Part shown: positions 6,491 through 7,140 of the stretch, one piece after another | Numbering within the stretch: the stretch's first letter is position 1 | Layout of the letters: each line of letters starts with the position of its first letter | Assembly (NCBI GenBank): GCA_009921785.1 | Contig: RFXE01000090.1 | Span: 1 to 7,140 of the forward strand | Direction: 5' to 3' | Length of the DNA stretch: 7,140 nt | Origin: Alphaproteobacteria bacterium | Lineage (GTDB): Bacteria > Pseudomonadota > Alphaproteobacteria > Rhizobiales > Beijerinckiaceae | Position numbers and translations under genes: made by a program | The notes under the pieces: model-generated | The model's database searches: none | Told to the model about the DNA's origin: nothing | Seen by the model: the letters and a program-made list of their open reading frames with translations, nothing else

Positions 6491-7009
6491 ATGGTCAGAG
6501 TGGCTATGCGAGCGATCTTGGGGGCGTGGGCTTTTGCGCTCGCGCTCAGTGGCGCGCCTTCGCTCGCTCTCGCGGATAAGATTAAAAATCCGATCGCGAT
6601 ATTCTCAGGTCTCGACAAGATAACAGGACGCATCATTTCTTTCGAAGTGGGGATCGACGAGACGGTCGAGTTCGGGGCTTTTCTTGTCACACCTCGCGTT
6701 TGTTACACGCGGCCTATTACTGAGCCTCAAAATACAACAGCATTTGTTGAAGTTGATGAGATCACCGTGGCGGGTGAGACGAAGCGTCTGTTCGGCGGAT
6801 GGATCTTTGCGTCATCGCCGGGGCTCAATGGCGTCGAGCATCCGATTTACGATGTGTGGTTGATCGGCTGCAAAGGCGGCACGGTTGTTATTCCTGAATC
6901 TACAGAGATCACGCCAAAGTCGCCGCCGCCCGCATCGACCACACCTGCGCCATCGACAAATGCGCAACCGACACAGCTCGTGCCTACAAAACCCGCGAAG
7001 AAAAACTAA
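6491..7009 (+). CDS. Secreted DUF2155-domain protein
   Basis: The 172-aa precursor begins with a Sec-type signal peptide: R3 and R7, a hydrophobic stretch from about 8 to 22, and cleavage after ALA (26-28). The mature part is therefore expected in the periplasm or bound to the envelope. Residues 43-128 form the DUF2155 domain, with KITGRIISFEVGIDETVEFG (43-62), VCYTRP (70-75), VEVDEI (86-91), LFGGWIFASSPGLNGVEHP (100-118) and YDVWLIGCKG (120-129). C71 and C127 are the only cysteines and could form a disulfide after export. A Pro/Thr/Ser-rich tail (136-172) looks disordered and may reach toward the cell wall. The family is typical of Alphaproteobacteria and has no function known to me. The gene follows the glycosyltransferase gene by 91 bp in the same direction, so co-transcription is possible. 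Confidence 0.92.
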   Translation: MVRVAMRAILGAWAFALALSGAPSLALADKIKNPIAIFSGLDKITGRIISFEVGIDETVEFGAFLVTPRVCYTRPITEPQNTTAFVEVDEITVAGETKRLFGGWIFASSPGLNGVEHPIYDVWLIGCKGGTVVIPESTEITPKSPPPASTTPAPSTNAQPTQLVPTKPAKKN

Positions 7010-7140
7010 TCGGTATCTCTTGCGTCGAGTATTGCTAAGATGTCTCGCCCGTCATGTATCGATGTTTCATCGAATGCAAAGAAATCGGCGTCTATCTCAA
7101 GCGCCTGATCAAGATGCGCCAAGTAAGTTGTGCGATCAAT
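7006..7140 (-). CDS. 3' end of an unrecognised acidic protein gene (partial)
   Basis: On the - strand a frame is open from the window edge for 44 codons to TAG (complement of 7006-7008). It begins IDRTTYLAHLDQALEIDADF and ends AILDARDTD. Eleven of the 44 residues are Asp, and the end is likely alpha-helical. I do not recognise the family. Support comes from the unbroken frame and from its tight tail-to-tail fit with the DUF2155 gene: the two stop codons overlap by two bases. No terminator is visible between the genes. The start codon lies outside the window. The alternative is a chance open frame, since 44 codons is short. Confidence 0.55.
   Translation of the reverse strand: MDRTTYLAHLDQALEIDADFFAFDETSIHDGRDILAILDARDTD

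Noticed and set aside
1..7140. Search by eye for CRISPR repeats, transposases, toxin-antitoxin pairs, tRNA genes and att-like repeats
   Set aside because: No regularly spaced repeat, cloverleaf, terminal inverted repeat or matching gene family was seen. The content is conserved chromosomal genes.

Overview
The window looks like ordinary chromosomal DNA from an alphaproteobacterium. Three things support this: alaS and icd are near neighbours; icd is the eukaryote-like dimeric type common in that class; and an NDUFA12-family complex I accessory subunit sits near a secreted DUF2155 protein, a gene combination known from alphaproteobacterial genomes. GC content looks moderate by eye. I cannot assign an order. 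There is no rRNA, tRNA, CRISPR array, insertion sequence, phage gene or recognisable defence system.

Layout, left to right. (1) Positions 1-1614 (+): the 3' part of alaS, cut by the window edge. (2) 1611-2822 (+): a six-transmembrane potassium channel with a C-terminal cyclic-nucleotide-binding domain. Its start codon overlaps the alaS stop (ATGA), so the two are probably co-transcribed and translationally coupled. (3) 2826-2850: a strong bidirectional terminator shared with the convergent icd gene. (4) 2872-4083 (-): icd, NADP-dependent isocitrate dehydrogenase. (5) 4084-4303: a divergent control region with a candidate promoter for each direction and a hairpin plus T8 tract that reads as a + strand terminator inside the icd leader. 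(6) 4304-4714 (+): the NDUFA12-family subunit. (7) 4816-6399 (+): a protein that joins TPR-like helices, a GT9-like glycosyltransferase fold and a C-terminal DUF6165 domain. (8) 6491-7009 (+): a secreted DUF2155 protein. (9) 7006-7140 (-): the 3' end of an unrecognised acidic protein gene whose stop codon overlaps the DUF2155 stop.

Most genes are housekeeping: tRNA charging, the TCA cycle, respiratory complex I and envelope or glycan functions. The less ordinary features are the channel tucked behind alaS, the three-part glycosyltransferase/DUF6165 protein, and the terminator-like element in the icd leader. I did not find a clear new biological system. No stretch above 300 bases lacks a gene; the longest intergenic gap is about 220 bases (4084-4303).
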